Shown piece after piece: positions 62,251-64,000 of a stretch of 64,000 nucleotides of DNA. The stretch comes from VAZQ01 sp035293945. Lineage in GTDB: Bacteria > Pseudomonadota > Alphaproteobacteria > Rhizobiales > Xanthobacteraceae. Numbering within the stretch: the first letter of the stretch is position 1; every line of letters starts with the position of its first letter. The stretch spans positions 1 to 64,000 of the forward strand of contig DATGLV010000034.1 of the NCBI GenBank assembly GCA_035293945.1, read 5' to 3'. The notes beneath the pieces are model-generated. The model was given only the letters and a program-made list of their open reading frames with translations, searched no databases and was not told where the DNA came from. The translations under genes were made by a program, and so were the position numbers.

Positions 62251-63630
62251 TCGCGGCTCCAGCGTAACCCACACGCCGTTCTTGGGACGCAGGGTGACGA
62301 GCCCGATCGGCTCGACCGGGCGTCCGGCTGCGAGGCGCACGCGATAGTGCTGCGCGATGGTGGCGAGGATCGCCTTGGCTTCCGCTATCGCGAGGCTGTT
62401 GCCGATACAGATGCGCGGCCCGCCCCCGAACGGCAGATAGGCGAAGCGGTGCCGCGCAGCGAGCGCCTCCGGCGCAAACCGCGTCGGGTCGAAGCGCTCG
62501 GGATCGGGCCAGAGATTGGGGTTGCGATGGGTCAAATAGATGCTGATCGTCAGATTGGCGCCGGGCGGCACGCGCAGACCGCCGATATGATCCTCGCCAA
62601 GCGCGGTCCGGCCGATGGAATGCGCGGGCGGGTAGAGCCGCATGGCCTCGTCGATGACCATCCCGGTCCATTTGAGCTCGGCAAGCTCCGCAAAGCGCGG
62701 CGGCCGGCCGCCGAGCACGCGCGCGAGTTCCTCGTGCAGCCGCGCCTCCGCCTCAGGGTTCTGCGCCAGCAGGTACCAAGTCCAGCTCAGCGCGTTGGCG
62801 ACGGTCTCATGGCCGGCGAGCAGGATGGTGAGGATCTCATCGCGCAGCTGCCTGTCGCTCATGCCCTCGCCAGTCTCCGGATCACGCGCCGCGAGCAGCA
62901 TCGACAAGAGATCGCCGCGGTCGCGCCCGTCGGCACGACGCTCGGCCAACAGACGCGCCACCAGCGCTTCGAACTCGGCGATCGCGCGGCGATAGGCGGC
63001 TGCCTGCGGGCGCGGCAGCCATTGCGGAAAGCCGAGCAGGTCGAGCAGGCTCGGGCGCAATGCCACAACGACATCGGTGAGGCGCCGCAGCGAGGCCATG
63101 TCCCCGCTGATGTTGGTCGAGAACATGGTGCGGGCCACGATCTCGAGCGTGAGCTCGTACATTTCGTTCGCCATGTCGAAAGGCGCGCCGCGCGAGCGCC
63201 ACCGGTCCAACCGGGCTTCGGTGCAGGCCGTCATCGCGGTGATGAACTCAGCGACGCGCCTGGCGTGGAACGCGGGCGCCGCGATCCGCCGCTGGCGCCG
63301 CCAGAATTCGCCCTCGCTGATGAGCAGGCCTTGACCCAGCAAGGGCCCGAGGATGCGGCGCAGGAAATCGCTCTTGCGGTAGTTCCGCTGATTGCCGAGC
63401 AGAACGTGCTCGATGTATTCGGGCTTGTTGATGATGAAGCTGTGCAAAAACAGGATGCGGCTATAGGCGATGTCCTGGCCGAACAGGTCTTCGGTCAGGA
63501 TCGAAAGCTGGTCCTCGCGCACCCGCCGCAGGAACTCGAGCAAGCCAAAGCGCGGCGTGATCCGCGCTCTCGCTGCCGCATCCCTCACTGTTTGGTGCGC
63601 CGTTTGTGGCGTCGCTGCCACTTCCGTCAT
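62218..63630 (-). CDS. Cytochrome P450
   Basis: A 470-residue heme monooxygenase. The heme-binding loop is FGGGPRICIGNSLAIAEAKA with the axial Cys, the I-helix has ILLAGHETVANAL, the K-helix ExxR appears as DEAMRLYPPAHS, and the PERF motif as DPERFDPTRF. The sequence is CYP102/CYP4-like rather than camphor-type. No ferredoxin or reductase gene is adjacent. ATG 63630 follows AGGT-CAGG; ATG 63645 and 63651 are alternatives, and the open frame further upstream is not P450-like. Confidence 0.92.
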   Translation of the reverse strand: MTEVAATPQTAHQTVRDAAARARITPRFGLLEFLRRVREDQLSILTEDLFGQDIAYSRILFLHSFIINKPEYIEHVLLGNQRNYRKSDFLRRILGPLLGQGLLISEGEFWRRQRRIAAPAFHARRVAEFITAMTACTEARLDRWRSRGAPFDMANEMYELTLEIVARTMFSTNISGDMASLRRLTDVVVALRPSLLDLLGFPQWLPRPQAAAYRRAIAEFEALVARLLAERRADGRDRGDLLSMLLAARDPETGEGMSDRQLRDEILTILLAGHETVANALSWTWYLLAQNPEAEARLHEELARVLGGRPPRFAELAELKWTGMVIDEAMRLYPPAHSIGRTALGEDHIGGLRVPPGANLTISIYLTHRNPNLWPDPERFDPTRFAPEALAARHRFAYLPFGGGPRICIGNSLAIAEAKAILATIAQHYRVRLAAGRPVEPIGLVTLRPKNGVWVTLEPRSDAAATVRRC

Positions 63631-63706
63631 CGACCTGACCTTCATGGGCATCAGCCCATAAAGAACAAAAGATAATGACCCTTCTGTGGGTCGCCTGCGC
63701 GGGACT

Positions 63707-64000
63707 CTAAGCCGCAGTCTCGTCCGACCGCGCGCCGCGCAGAAGAGGAAAGGCGCTGCACGCGTCTTTATCGACCGCGATCGCGACCGGCTCACCGAGC
63801 GCGAAGCGCTGCCGCGGATGCGTCTGCACCCGCAGCAGCAAGCCGGATGGCAGCGCGACCTCGTACTCATTGAGATTGCCGAGAAAGACATGGGCGACGA
63901 TCTTGCCCTGCGGCCCGGCTGCCCGCTCAGGCGACCCGACCGGCCCTGCCAGCGATATATTCTCCGGACGGATGGCCACCTCCACCTGCTCGCCGACCGC
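63707..64000 (-). CDS. ABC-transporter ATPase, C-terminal TOBE part (5' end outside window)
   Basis: The frame runs off the window end, leaving 97 codons of the C-terminus. The VEVAIRPENISLAGPV start of the TOBE/OB region is typical of iron, spermidine or sugar importer ATPases (FbpC/PotA/UgpC type). The ATPase core lies beyond the window, so the substrate cannot be assigned. It may belong with the binding protein at 58458-59507, although unrelated genes separate them. Confidence 0.85.
   Translation of the reverse strand, partial: AVGEQVEVAIRPENISLAGPVGSPERAAGPQGKIVAHVFLGNLNEYEVALPSGLLLRVQTHPRQRFALGEPVAIAVDKDACSAFPLLRGARSDETAA

Noticed and set aside
62347..63675. A 442-codon plus-strand frame
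   Set aside because: Antisense to the cytochrome P450, whose heme, ExxR and PERF motifs are unambiguous.
1..64000. CRISPR arrays, phage genes, IS elements, toxin-antitoxin pairs
   Set aside because: No regularly spaced repeats, transposase, integrase or phage structural motifs were seen on either strand.

Overview
The window looks like chromosome of a high-GC alphaproteobacterium of the order Hyphomicrobiales, probably near Bradyrhizobiaceae/Xanthobacteraceae. The support is: the ethylmalonyl-CoA pathway pair (ccr and ecm), a ClpS2-type ClpS, an ndvA-type cyclic glucan exporter, three orphan TctC/Bug solute-binding proteins, a minimalist PutA, a palindromic intergenic repeat of the kind common in rhizobia, and GTG/TTG starts behind good Shine-Dalgarno sites. 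No phage, IS element, CRISPR array or rRNA was seen. One tRNA-Leu (CAA) is present.

Layout. 1-10.8 kb is core-like: the tail of a chemotaxis receptor, a YihY/BrkB membrane protein, ccr, a GlsB-type membrane protein, ecm, a soluble hybrid kinase, gluQ, an AlkA-like glycosylase, a hydrolase, an HNH nuclease and dsbB. 10.9-13.2 kb holds tRNA-Leu, then an MFS transporter divergent from a LysR regulator across an AT-rich operator-like gap. 13.5-17.3 kb is a surface-glycan operon: a methyltransferase fused to a DUF4214-like domain and two glycosyltransferases. 17.3-23.4 kb holds a small membrane protein, a SnoaL-like protein, an unknown secreted protein, clpS, and two TctC proteins with an MmgE/PrpD enzyme. 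23.5-28.9 kb is a signalling block: a large hybrid kinase, a relict receiver fragment plus a receiver protein, then an adenylate cyclase next to a Crp-type regulator.

28.9-38.3 kb contains an unknown secreted protein, a DedA-like protein, a HisE-like pyrophosphatase, putA, an NMT1-type binding protein, an esterase of the Alcaligenes esterase 713 type, and a TctC protein whose N-terminus seems borrowed from another binding-protein family, behind a perfect 27-bp inverted repeat. 38.5-42 kb is the least ordinary part: a cluster of small exported proteins (a Spy/CpxP-like protein, a DUF1566 protein, twin ~65-residue peptides and an Asp/Arg-repeat protein). An FNR/FixK-type box and two CRP-type palindromes lie in its intergenic gaps.

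42-64 kb is mostly envelope and metabolism: LysR, ndvA, a thiolase, a run of same-strand genes (D-Ala-D-Ala carboxypeptidase, CobW GTPase, long-chain acyl-CoA synthetase, DUF924, flippase, CelD-like acyltransferase), an MFS transporter, a CAP-domain lipoprotein, an MHYT-PAS chemotaxis receptor, an iron-type binding protein with a hydrolase, sodB, a DHFR-like protein, a cytochrome P450 and the end of an ABC ATPase.

No complete new defence or biosynthetic system is evident. The best leads are the 38.5-42 kb exported-protein cluster with Crp/Fnr-type sites, the chimeric binding protein beside the 27-bp inverted repeat, the relict receiver ORF, and the methyltransferase-DUF4214 fusion. All calls come from reading the sequence; no database search was run.
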